From positions 1 to 8,227 of the forward strand of contig CAYUKK010000191.1 of assembly GCA_964445305.1 (NCBI GenBank): a stretch of DNA of 8,227 nt. Reading direction: 5' to 3'. Positions within the stretch are counted from its first letter, which is position 1. The number at the start of each line of letters is the position of its first letter. The DNA comes from CAYUKK01 sp964445305. GTDB taxonomy: Bacteria > Acidobacteriota > Aminicenantia > Aminicenantales > UBA8522. Under the pieces are notes generated by a model. It did not search any database. It was given only the letters and a program-made list of their open reading frames with translations, and was not told where the DNA came from. The position numbers and the translations under genes are program-made. This document shows, piece after piece, positions 1 through 6,272 of this stretch.

Positions 1-623
1 TCCACTTTCTCTCGACGCATGAGCTCCATGGCCGCATGAGTGACTCTTTCCATGAGCAAACCATTGGGCCGGCCTGGCCACGTCCGGTTGGTGTTCCGGG
101 CATCGATGAAGGAAAGGAGCTGTCGGTCGGGATAGTGGATATAGACATCCGGGTCCGGCCATTGGTCAAGCGGTGAAGCATCCCGGTTTCCCATCCGGAA
201 TTTCTTGTTGCCCCATTCTGTCTTGACTTGAAAATAAAGGGGATAGCCATCGCCAGGCTTGGTGTTCCGGCTGGCACTGTGATTGAACTGGGGGATGATG
301 AAAAGCGTCCCTTTCTCGACGACGGCGTTTTCGATGAAGATGAGGGCGGCCAAAAGGCCCTCTGGCTCGTTGGCATGGGTGTTGGCCATGACCAGGGCTT
401 TGCCCCCCTTCTCCTTCCCCTCGAGGACGAAGACGAGGGTGTCACCGACTGTACCTTTGAGGTGCGGGCCATAATCGCTCAATCGCTCAACCCGGGTGAC
501 GCCGGGGCCGGCGACGATGGTCAGGTCAAAATGGCGATGCCGGTAGAGGTCCAGACCGGCCGGAATGAGGAGACAGAGCCAGAGCAGTCCCAAAAGCGCC
601 TTGATCCCCCACATCATCCGCAT
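1..623 (-). CDS. Exported M14-like zinc hydrolase (succinylglutamate desuccinylase/aspartoacylase type), 3' end outside window
   Basis: The frame is open from the ATG at 623 to the left edge, giving 207 residues with no stop. Residues 5-25 form a hydrophobic signal peptide or anchor, so the enzyme should act outside the cytoplasm. The zinc-ligand motif HxxE is visible as THANEPEG (H83, E86). DARNTNRTWPG (174-184) corresponds to the family's substrate-binding D-x-N-R-x-[FW]-P-G segment. The third zinc-ligand histidine would lie beyond the edge. Family members hydrolyse an amide or peptide bond next to a carboxylate; the substrate here cannot be told. The gene starts 19 bases after the stop of a 51-residue membrane protein and has no clear Shine-Dalgarno, so translational coupling is likely. 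ATGs at 617 and 614 are alternative starts. Family assignment is fairly firm; substrate and physiological role are open. Confidence 0.8.
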   Translation of the reverse strand, partial: MRMMWGIKALLGLLWLCLLIPAGLDLYRHRHFDLTIVAGPGVTRVERLSDYGPHLKGTVGDTLVFVLEGKEKGGKALVMANTHANEPEGLLAALIFIENAVVEKGTLFIIPQFNHSASRNTKPGDGYPLYFQVKTEWGNKKFRMGNRDASPLDQWPDPDVYIHYPDRQLLSFIDARNTNRTWPGRPNGLLMERVTHAAMELMRREKV

Positions 624-642
624 GGAAAACACACCAGCGCCC

Positions 643-798
643 CTATTTCACCCGGAGAATCCGCAGGACAAGGGGAACGAGGACGAGGAGGTAGAGAACC
701 ATGTCTTCGATGTTTTTTTTCTCACGGAAAAAATTCCAGGCAAGGAGGAAGACCAAGAAAGCGCTGATGAGGTAATAAAAAATCATGACCAAAGGCAT
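643..798 (-). CDS. 51-residue two-helix membrane protein, possible small transporter subunit
   Basis: This short reading frame starts at the ATG at 798 and stops at TAG 645-643. It has the best ribosome binding site of the minus-strand unit: AAGGAGG ending four bases before the start. The product begins MPLVMIFYYL and is almost entirely hydrophobic. Helix 1 spans about residues 2-24, a charged turn REKKNIED spans 25-32, and helix 2 spans about 33-48, ending in a basic tail (RILRVK). The gene lies 25 bases after the permease and 19 bases before the exported hydrolase, so all three are probably co-transcribed. I recognise no named family. A role as accessory or small subunit of the permease is inferred from position and topology only. 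The coding call rests on the Shine-Dalgarno, the fit in the gap and the plausible membrane hairpin. Confidence 0.75.
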   Translation of the reverse strand: MPLVMIFYYLISAFLVFLLAWNFFREKKNIEDMVLYLLVLVPLVLRILRVK

Positions 799-802
799 CT
801 TA

Positions 803-809
803 CCTCCTT
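803..809 (-). promoter_or_regulatory. Strong Shine-Dalgarno of the 51-residue membrane protein
   Basis: On the minus strand the sequence AAGGAGG stands four bases before the ATG at 798. It fixes the start of the small gene and is the main evidence that this short frame is translated. Confidence 0.75.
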
Positions 810-823
810 CATCTCATTACCTA

Positions 824-2155
824 TCACATACTCCATCGAACCAAAAATTCCAACCTGGCGCTGAAGACAACCATAGCTATTCCCACGATGGTGATGACAA
901 TCCAGGGAAGCCAGGTGCTTCTGAGGAAAGTCCAGTAGGAGCCTTTGTACTCGGAAACCATAACACTCAGCCGGCCTATGAGGGCTGTGGGCGGCAGACC
1001 GTCCCCGAGGGGCCAGAGAAGAGTGAGGCCGGCGATGGCGACTGTGGCGTGATACCCGATGGAGTCAAGATACCAGATAAGGGGAATGCCAATGACCGCC
1101 GCCGCTCCATAGGTCAGGACGCCTTCCGAGACAGGGATGACAATGGCCAGCGATAGGAAGAGCGCCACGAGGGGAGTGCTGATGACGGCAAAAGACAGAA
1201 GACCGCGAACGCCCGTGGCCGTCATGATTTGCTGGAGCATCCCCACAATGACGATCGTCGAAAGGAGAGGCAAGAGCCGCTTGATGGTATCCCTGGAGAG
1301 AGCGAGGAAAGAAATTTTTTGGGGGCTAACCAACCAGGCGACCACGGCGGCCAGGGTAAATTCAAGGGGCAATCCCAGAACGGGAAAATGGAAGGGCCAG
1401 ATACGGTAAGCCACGACCGAGCCAAAAAAGACGATAAAAGGTAGAGAAACGCGCCACCAGCTCATCCTGGCTGGCACTTCGGGCAACTTCTCGAGCGCTT
1501 GGCGGAGGTCCATTGTCCCTTCCTTTTTGAGTCCCAAGACAAGTACTGTAAAAGTGCCGAGGAGCAGCACGGGAATGCCAAGGGGCAGTTCAAAACCGAC
1601 ATACGGGATGGCTGTCCCGGCGGTGAGGATCATGGCCCAAATGTTCACGGGCGGAGCGGCCGCGCTCAGGCCAGCGACGATGAAAAGGATGGCCGCCACT
1701 CGCCGCTGGGGAATGCCAAGCAGGCCGAGGGCCATAGCTACCGGCGCTCCAACGACGAGGAGAGAAATGCTTCCCGCTCCGGTAAGGGCGCCGGGTATGA
1801 GGATGATGACCATAAGGAGGAGCAGGGCAATGATTCTCTTGGTGTAAAAATAGCGGACAGTGGCTCGAACGACATAGTTGACTCCACCGGAGGCGCTGAC
1901 GATGGCCATGAAAATAGTGGCCGTCGAGAAGACGAGAATGACATCGAGGTAGGTGAACGACCCCTCGACCAGATGACGGGGAATGTGGCCTAAGGCCGGA
2001 TTTCCGAAAAAAGCGCCGATGAGGCCGCCAGCCAGAGCGGAAACAAACATGCTGATTTCGACGGACAGCTTGGCCACTTTGGCCATGGCGTAGGCGAGAA
2101 TCATCACCCCCAGGATGCTTCCTATTTGTGTGGACATTGTCTTTGTCTTGGCCAT
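824..2155 (-). CDS. Multi-pass permease, TRAP large subunit (DctM)/ion-transporter-superfamily-like
   Basis: The 443-residue product is hydrophobic throughout, with roughly 11-12 predicted membrane segments. Two halves each carry a Pro-Pro motif: AAPPVN at 166-171 preceded by GALTGAGS (122-129), and DGLPPTAL at 385-392 near the C-terminus. This paired re-entrant-loop layout, with a charged cytoplasmic stretch between the halves (about 210-232), resembles DctM and related ion-transporter-superfamily carriers of carboxylates. Length also fits DctM (about 430 residues). No DctQ- or DctP-like gene is present in the window; instead a 51-residue two-helix protein and an exported hydrolase follow. 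I chose ATG 2155; an in-frame TTG at 2182 behind GAAGG would add nine residues and cannot be excluded. Secondary uptake of an organic anion is likely; substrate and coupling ion are unknown. Confidence 0.7.
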   Translation of the reverse strand: MAKTKTMSTQIGSILGVMILAYAMAKVAKLSVEISMFVSALAGGLIGAFFGNPALGHIPRHLVEGSFTYLDVILVFSTATIFMAIVSASGGVNYVVRATVRYFYTKRIIALLLLMVIILIPGALTGAGSISLLVVGAPVAMALGLLGIPQRRVAAILFIVAGLSAAAPPVNIWAMILTAGTAIPYVGFELPLGIPVLLLGTFTVLVLGLKKEGTMDLRQALEKLPEVPARMSWWRVSLPFIVFFGSVVAYRIWPFHFPVLGLPLEFTLAAVVAWLVSPQKISFLALSRDTIKRLLPLLSTIVIVGMLQQIMTATGVRGLLSFAVISTPLVALFLSLAIVIPVSEGVLTYGAAAVIGIPLIWYLDSIGYHATVAIAGLTLLWPLGDGLPPTALIGRLSVMVSEYKGSYWTFLRSTWLPWIVITIVGIAMVVFSARLEFLVRWSM

Positions 2156-2214
2156 AGTAATCAGCTCGCGGCCATAAGTCAAGCTACCTTCGCTTATGAG
2201 GCTCGATAGAATTG

Positions 2215-2244
2215 CTGGATGCCTTATTAGTCGTCCTGGATGCC
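2215..2244. repeat. Direct repeat CTGGATGCC, two copies 21 bases apart
   Basis: CTGGATGCC occurs exactly at 2215-2223 and again at 2236-2244, both in the same orientation. The start-to-start distance of 21 bases is two helical turns. The copies sit in the divergent intergenic region and flank the candidate -10 box of the minus-strand unit, which would suit a tandem regulator site. Chance repetition of a 9-mer cannot be excluded. Confidence 0.45.
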
Positions 2245-2252
2245 GGCCTCAA
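2224..2252 (-). promoter_or_regulatory. Weak promoter candidate for the minus-strand permease unit
   Basis: On the minus strand TTGAGG (2252-2247) and TAATAA (2229-2224) are separated by 17 bases. The -35 box is a fair match to a housekeeping sigma consensus and the -10 box a poor one. It lies about 70 bases upstream of the ATG at 2155. The position is right for the permease operon, but the match is weak. Confidence 0.25.
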
Positions 2253-2362
2253 GCCCGGTAGGGGAGGGGAAACCCAGCTGGGACACCTGAGTCGTCATGG
2301 CAGAAAAACGGTTGCTTTTTTTCAAAAACTGGTTTAACTTGATGACGATAGACGAGGGGAAC

Positions 2363-2746
2363 ATGTTTTGGAGGAGAAAGAAGGAGAAGAAAAAAAGGGC
2401 ACCAGGGGAAAAGCGAAAAGAACCACGGCAAGCAGATTCGAGCGAGATCGTCCTCGAGTACGAAGACCTGGAAGGGCTGGCACCGGGCAAAAAAATCTAC
2501 TATGCTCGAGCCAAGGACGCTTCTCCGGGCGGGTTGAGGATTTTGTCGGAGATCCCATTCCCTGTTGGTTTCGTTTTCGATATCAAGCTCAAGTCCCATC
2601 GAACAGGCAAATCTATCGAGGCCAGGGGTCGGGTTAAGTGGTCGACATCTCCGCCGCCAGGAAAAGCTTATGAGATAGGGGTTGAGTTCATCGAAACTCC
2701 GATCCGTTCCATCATGGACCTTCTCGAGCACATCTACAAGGGATGA
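2363..2746 (+). CDS. Small PilZ-domain protein (candidate c-di-GMP receptor)
   Basis: The product has 127 residues and consists of a very basic N-terminus followed by one PilZ domain. The two c-di-GMP signatures are both present: RxxxR as RKEPR (residues 18-22) and [D/N]xSxxG as DASPGG (52-57), about 30 residues apart as usual. The remaining beta-barrel pattern (GRVKW at 89-93, then IGVEFIE at 105-111) is typical. PilZ proteins bind c-di-GMP and change a partner's activity; the partner here is unknown. I place the start at ATG 2363, which has GAGG five bases upstream, rather than at in-frame ATGs at 2297 or 2342, which lack a ribosome binding site and would add residues outside the domain. 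The region 2363-2400 is a long purine run encoding the Lys/Arg-rich leader. It diverges from the permease unit, with DoxX 80 bases downstream. Confidence 0.8.
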   Translation: MFWRRKKEKKKRAPGEKRKEPRQADSSEIVLEYEDLEGLAPGKKIYYARAKDASPGGLRILSEIPFPVGFVFDIKLKSHRTGKSIEARGRVKWSTSPPPGKAYEIGVEFIETPIRSIMDLLEHIYKG

Positions 2747-2799
2747 ACGAGAGCGGCTCCTTGGTTCCATTCGCTTTTTTCTTCTTTCGCTTTCCACCA

Positions 2800-2805
2800 T
2801 AGAAT
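2800..2805 (+). promoter_or_regulatory. Possible -10 element upstream of the DoxX gene
   Basis: TAGAAT matches the -10 consensus TATAAT at five of six positions and stands 21 bases before the GTG start. The sequence 16-18 bases upstream is T-rich with no good -35 box. It is suggestive only. Confidence 0.2.
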
Positions 2806-2826
2806 GTTAAGAAAAGGTCAAAGGGC

Positions 2827-3321
2827 GTGAAGAGGGCAGGGTTGGGGCCTGGGCAAACAGCAGCCCTCGTTTTCCTTCGCTTTGTTATTGGCTGGCATTT
2901 TCTTTACGAAGGACTGGCCAAGCTCTTCAATCCCCAATGGACGTCAGCGCTCTATCTTGCTGAAGCCAAAGGTCTTTTTCGGCCTTGGTTCGAATCCATT
3001 CTGGCCGACCCAAAAATGCTCAAAGTCGTTGACCTCATCAACATTTGGAGCCAGATGGCTATTGGTTGCGGTCTCATCCTTGGCTTCATGGCGCCGGTGG
3101 CGGCTGTGGGGGGTATCCTCCTCCTGGCCATCTACTATGTGGCTAACCCTCCTCTTCCCGGCTTCACATCTTCGCTTCCAGCGGAGGGGAGTTATTTGAT
3201 CATCGACAAGAACCTGGTCGAACTTTTCGCCCTCGTCGTTCTCCTTCTTTTTCCGACGAGTCGAACGTTCGGTCTGGATCGCCTTATTTTCTGGAAAAAA
3301 ACCAAAAAGCGGGATGGTTAA
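2827..3321 (+). CDS. DoxX/DoxD-family inner-membrane protein
   Basis: The product has 164 residues and four predicted membrane helices (about 11-31, 69-86, 88-106 and 129-143). The DoxX pattern is clear: an N-terminal helix running into GWHFLYEGLAKLFNPQW (22-38), which is the typical amphipathic F-x-x-x-G-x-x-K-L segment, and later SYLIIDKNLVELFAL (122-136). DoxX proteins are small quinone-associated membrane subunits, named from the archaeal thiosulfate:quinone oxidoreductase, and many serve unknown redox partners. The start is GTG 2827, with AAAGG nine bases before it; no ATG precedes the first helix. The gene is 68 bases ahead of an exported Gfo/Idh/MocA oxidoreductase, an arrangement that suggests, but does not prove, that DoxX takes electrons from that enzyme. 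Family call is secure; function is inferred. Confidence 0.82.
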   Translation: MKRAGLGPGQTAALVFLRFVIGWHFLYEGLAKLFNPQWTSALYLAEAKGLFRPWFESILADPKMLKVVDLINIWSQMAIGCGLILGFMAPVAAVGGILLLAIYYVANPPLPGFTSSLPAEGSYLIIDKNLVELFALVVLLLFPTSRTFGLDRLIFWKKTKKRDG

Positions 3322-3375
3322 CCCCGAGATCCGTCCCGTGCGCACCCTTCTTGAAGGAGACAAAGGATAGAAAAA

Positions 3376-3381
3376 GGGGAG
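3376..3381 (+). promoter_or_regulatory. Shine-Dalgarno fixing the oxidoreductase start at 3390
   Basis: GGGGAG ends eight bases before ATG 3390. The only earlier in-frame start is TTG 3351, which lacks a suitable site, so 3390 is preferred. Confidence 0.6.
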
Positions 3382-3389
3382 AGAACAAA

Positions 3390-4967
3390 ATGGACGAAAA
3401 AAAGGGAAGGGAGGAGAGCAAGAGAGCTTTTGGTCGGCGGGATGTTCTCAAGAGCCTGGCCAGCTTGCCAGTAGCGGGCGCCTTTTTTCTGAGCTACCTG
3501 GAAAAGAAAAGGAGAGAAGAGCGTCGGCGAAAGGAGATCCTCGACGAGCTCGGCCTGGAGCAGGCAGAAGCGGCCGAGCTTCCTCTCAGCCCCAGAAGGA
3601 AGCCGGCTGAGCTTATCCGACTGGGCATCATTGGCGTCGGCGGAAGGGGTGAACACCTGCTTCGGTGCCTCGGCTTCGTTCATCCTGACTGGGTGGAGAG
3701 CAAACGCATCCAGGCCGAGGAGAATAGGCTGAACCAGGATTTGCGAACCTTCCTCGAACAGGAGGACCTCAACGTAGCACTGACTGCCGTTTGCGATATC
3801 TATGACCCTCGAGCAGAGCGAGGATTGGTCGCCTCCCAAAATGCCCTGCGCGACGGCGAGGTCAAGAGAGTTAGGGGTGCGCGGCGCTACCACCATTACG
3901 AGGAGCTCCTCAAGAGCCCGGATGTGGATGCCGTCATCATCGCCACTCCCGACCACTGGCACGCCCAGATGGCCATCGACGCTGTCGCCGCCGGAAAGCA
4001 CGTCTACTTGGAGAAATGCATGACCCGCACGGCCGAGGAAGCAGTGAAACTTTATGAGGCGGTAAAAGCCAGCCGGATCATCTTCCAGCTGGGGCATCAG
4101 CAGCGGCAGCAGGAGAGCCATCAAAAGGCTCGGTTCATCGTGGCCAAGGATATCCTCGGCAAAATCACGCTGGTTCAGACGACAACCAACCGGAACAGTC
4201 CGGATGGCGCCTGGCAGTACGAAATTCCGGCTGAGGCTGGCCCTCATAACATCGATTGGGAACAGTTCCTCGGGCCAGCCCCGCATCGCGTTCCTTTCGA
4301 CGTTTACCGCTTTTTCCGCTGGCGGTGCTGGTTTGATTACGGCACGGGTCTGGCCGGTGACCTGCTCTCCCATGAATTTGACGCGGTCAATCAGATTCTC
4401 GAGCTGGGCATTCCGCGCTTCGCCACAGCCTCGGGAGGCATCTATTTTTTTAAGGATGGCCGGGATGTGCCCGACGTTTTTCACGCCACCCTGGAATACC
4501 CGGACAGAGAGCTGACGCTTTTTTATAGCGCCACCCTCTCGAGCAACCGGAGCCGCGGTCGGCTCTTCATGGGCCACGATGCGAGCATGGAAGTGGGCGA
4601 GACGCTGGTCGTCACCGCCGACCCCGAATCAACGCGCTACAGGGAAAAATACCTTTCGGAGGTCATCGACACTTCCTTACCCCTCTTCACCTTCCGGCCG
4701 GGCGGCCGGGGAATTGATACCGTGACCTCGGCCTCAGAGCGGTATTTTGCCAGCCGGGGTTTGCTTTATTCCTACAAAGATGGCAAGCGCGTCGATATCA
4801 GTCACCTCCATCTCAAGGAATGGCTCGAGTGTATCCGCGAGGGCCGTCAGCCGAGCTGCAACATCGAGCGAGGCTTCGAGGAAGCCATTGCCTGTCATAT
4901 GGCCACGGAGTCCTACCTCCGGGGCCGGCGCGTCGAATGGGACCCTGTTCGCCGCCAAATCGTTTGA
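3390..4967 (+). CDS. Tat-targeted Gfo/Idh/MocA family oxidoreductase
   Basis: The product has 525 residues, longer than the usual 350-450. The N-terminus holds a twin-arginine motif, GRRDVLKSLA (15-24), then a short hydrophobic stretch (about 22-37) and a highly charged segment (38-63) with no obvious A-x-A cleavage site. The enzyme may therefore remain membrane-anchored after Tat export. The Rossmann nucleotide loop is GVGGRG (82-87). ATPDHWHAQMA (186-196), EKC in place of the usual EKP (208-210, catalytic Lys209 kept) and GDLLSHEFD (323-331) mark the family. Members use NAD(P) to oxidise a sugar hydroxyl; Tat export is expected because the cofactor is loaded in the cytoplasm, as in glucose-fructose oxidoreductase. 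With a DUF1080 protein nearby, oxidation at C3 of a glycoside is the likely reaction. A second oddity is about 40 residues between the glycine loop and the second Rossmann strand, roughly twice the norm. Confidence 0.88.
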   Translation: MDEKKGREESKRAFGRRDVLKSLASLPVAGAFFLSYLEKKRREERRRKEILDELGLEQAEAAELPLSPRRKPAELIRLGIIGVGGRGEHLLRCLGFVHPDWVESKRIQAEENRLNQDLRTFLEQEDLNVALTAVCDIYDPRAERGLVASQNALRDGEVKRVRGARRYHHYEELLKSPDVDAVIIATPDHWHAQMAIDAVAAGKHVYLEKCMTRTAEEAVKLYEAVKASRIIFQLGHQQRQQESHQKARFIVAKDILGKITLVQTTTNRNSPDGAWQYEIPAEAGPHNIDWEQFLGPAPHRVPFDVYRFFRWRCWFDYGTGLAGDLLSHEFDAVNQILELGIPRFATASGGIYFFKDGRDVPDVFHATLEYPDRELTLFYSATLSSNRSRGRLFMGHDASMEVGETLVVTADPESTRYREKYLSEVIDTSLPLFTFRPGGRGIDTVTSASERYFASRGLLYSYKDGKRVDISHLHLKEWLECIREGRQPSCNIERGFEEAIACHMATESYLRGRRVEWDPVRRQIV

Positions 4968-4999
4968 GCCACGATGGTTGTTCTCACCCTCTTCCGTTT

Positions 5000-5003
5000 G
5001 GAG
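5000..5003 (+). promoter_or_regulatory. Shine-Dalgarno deciding the permease start
   Basis: GGAG lies eight bases before ATG 5012 but only two before ATG 5006, so 5012 is the better start. The much earlier in-frame start at 4820 would overlap the oxidoreductase by nearly 150 bases and encode a non-membrane leader. Confidence 0.6.
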
Positions 5004-5011
5004 ATATGGAC

Positions 5012-6220
5012 ATGAGTGTTAAATTCCGTCTGGGCTTGATGATGTTCCTTCAGTATGCCATCTGGGGAGCCTGGGCGCCCGTCCTTTCGGATTACCTCAA
5101 GAACACTCTTGGTTTTAGTGGCGCTCAGTTCAGCCTCATTTACAGTTTGCTTCCGCTGGCCACCATCATCGCCCCCTTCATAGGTGGCCAGGTCGCCGAC
5201 CGCCATTTCGCCAGCCAGAAAGTGGTTGCTTTTCTCCAGCTTGGCGGCGGTCTGTTCCTGATATTCCTCTCCACGGTCACCGATTACGCCACGATGGCCT
5301 GGCTGATGCTGGGCTATTGCCTTCTCTATGCGCCCACCCTTGCCCTTACCAACTCCATCGCCTTCATCAACTTGAAGAATTCAGAAGAAGAGTTCGGCAA
5401 GGTTCGTGTCTGGGGGACGATTGGCTGGATTGCCGCGGGCTACATCCTGACCCTGTGGCGGGTCGGGGCCGCGAAGGTGGACATGTGGAGCGTGCGGGCG
5501 GATATGCTCCTTCTGGCCGGCGTATTCTCGATCGTCATGGGCTTTCAGAGCTTCAGCCTTCCGCCTACACCTCCCCGGCGGGAGGGAGTTAAGCCCTGGG
5601 CTTTTCTGGAGGCCATCAAGATGATGCGGGACAAGAACTTCTTGCTTTTCATCATCATCGCCTTCGTTGTCGCCACCGAGCTCATGTTCTACTACATCCT
5701 CACGGCGCCGTTCCTCACTTCAGAAAAAATAGGCGTTTCAAGCACCATTCTCCCCTGGGTTATGACCATCGCCCAGGTGGCTGAGATCTTCGTCCTGGCT
5801 TTTCTCTTGCCTTACTTAATCATCCGCATTGGCATTCGCAATATCCTCGTCATCGGCATCCTGGCCTGGCCGGCGCGTTATATCATCTTCGCCATTGGCC
5901 GGCCGGCCTGGTTGGTCATCGCTTCCCTGGCCCTGCACGGCTTCTGTTTTGTTTTCTTTTTCGCTGCTGCCTTCATCTATGTCGACACTGTCGCTCCCCG
6001 CGATATCCGACATTCAGCCCAGAGCCTCATCACCCTCGTCACCTATGGATGGGGTAACTACCTGGGCAGTCTTTTTGCTGGCTGGGTGCATGACCTTTTC
6101 ACCCGGAACGGAGCGACGGACTGGACCTCGGTCTTTCTTGTCCCCTGTGCCCTCACCGTTCTCTGCGCGATAGTCTTTCTGCTCTTTTTCAAGGAAAGAA
6201 GGCCACAGCCAACGGTTTGA
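5012..6220 (+). CDS. NupG-like MFS permease (nucleoside:H+ symporter family)
   Basis: The product has 402 residues and about 12 membrane helices, close to the 418 of E. coli NupG. Characteristic segments are the helix 2-3 loop GGQVADRHFASQK (58-70), EFGKVRVWGTIGW (127-139), the loop between halves rich in Pro and Arg (183-195), and HGFCFVFFFAAAFIYVD (309-325), which is the hallmark helix of the Nuc_H_symport family. The family name comes from nucleoside uptake, but members found beside Gfo/Idh/MocA and DUF1080 genes probably carry sugars or keto-sugars. The gene follows the oxidoreductase by 44 bases and precedes the TIM-DUF1080 gene by 52, consistent with one operon and with import of a product made outside the cytoplasm. 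Family assignment is firm; the substrate is inferred from context. Confidence 0.87.
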   Translation: MSVKFRLGLMMFLQYAIWGAWAPVLSDYLKNTLGFSGAQFSLIYSLLPLATIIAPFIGGQVADRHFASQKVVAFLQLGGGLFLIFLSTVTDYATMAWLMLGYCLLYAPTLALTNSIAFINLKNSEEEFGKVRVWGTIGWIAAGYILTLWRVGAAKVDMWSVRADMLLLAGVFSIVMGFQSFSLPPTPPRREGVKPWAFLEAIKMMRDKNFLLFIIIAFVVATELMFYYILTAPFLTSEKIGVSSTILPWVMTIAQVAEIFVLAFLLPYLIIRIGIRNILVIGILAWPARYIIFAIGRPAWLVIASLALHGFCFVFFFAAAFIYVDTVAPRDIRHSAQSLITLVTYGWGNYLGSLFAGWVHDLFTRNGATDWTSVFLVPCALTVLCAIVFLLFFKERRPQPTV

Positions 6221-6262
6221 GATGGACTCTGTTTTGAGATATAAAGACAAGCATGAAGGGTG

Positions 6263-6268
6263 AGGAGG
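6263..6268 (+). promoter_or_regulatory. Strong Shine-Dalgarno of the TIM-DUF1080 gene
   Basis: AGGAGG ends four bases before ATG 6273, the strongest ribosome binding site on the plus strand of this window. It supports a start that includes the signal peptide. Confidence 0.7.
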
Positions 6269-6272
6269 AAAA

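Noticed and set aside
228..767. Open frame of 179 codons on the plus strand
   Set aside because: It overlaps the M14-like hydrolase and the 51-residue gene on the other strand, starts with TTG without a ribosome site, and gives a low-complexity acidic, Gly-rich product.
2297..2362. Longer PilZ protein from ATG 2297
   Set aside because: There is no ribosome binding site before 2297, and the extra 22 residues lie outside the PilZ domain; ATG 2363 has a well-placed GAGG.
2750..2783. Possible terminator after the PilZ gene (short inverted repeat followed by a T run)
   Set aside because: The stem is only four to five pairs, one of them G-T, with a loop of about 16 bases, too weak to call.
3348..3359. 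Small inverted repeat CCTTC-TT-GAAGG before the oxidoreductase
   Set aside because: A five-base stem with a two-base loop is sterically poor, and no T run follows; likely chance in a purine-rich leader.
3318..4577. Open frame of 419 codons on the minus strand opposite the oxidoreductase
   Set aside because: It is antisense to a gene with clear family motifs, its translation has no recognisable domain, and GC-rich third positions of the real gene explain the lack of stops.
4820..5011. N-terminal extension of the NupG-like permease to an in-frame ATG at 4820
   Set aside because: It would overlap the oxidoreductase by about 148 bases and add a Pro/Arg-rich leader unlike any NupG relative; GGAG supports the start at 5012.
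5896..5908. GGCC/GGCCGGCC-type palindromic clusters in the permease gene
   Set aside because: They fall within codons for Gly-Arg-Pro-Ala and reflect GC-rich codon choice; no repeat family or site arrangement is evident.
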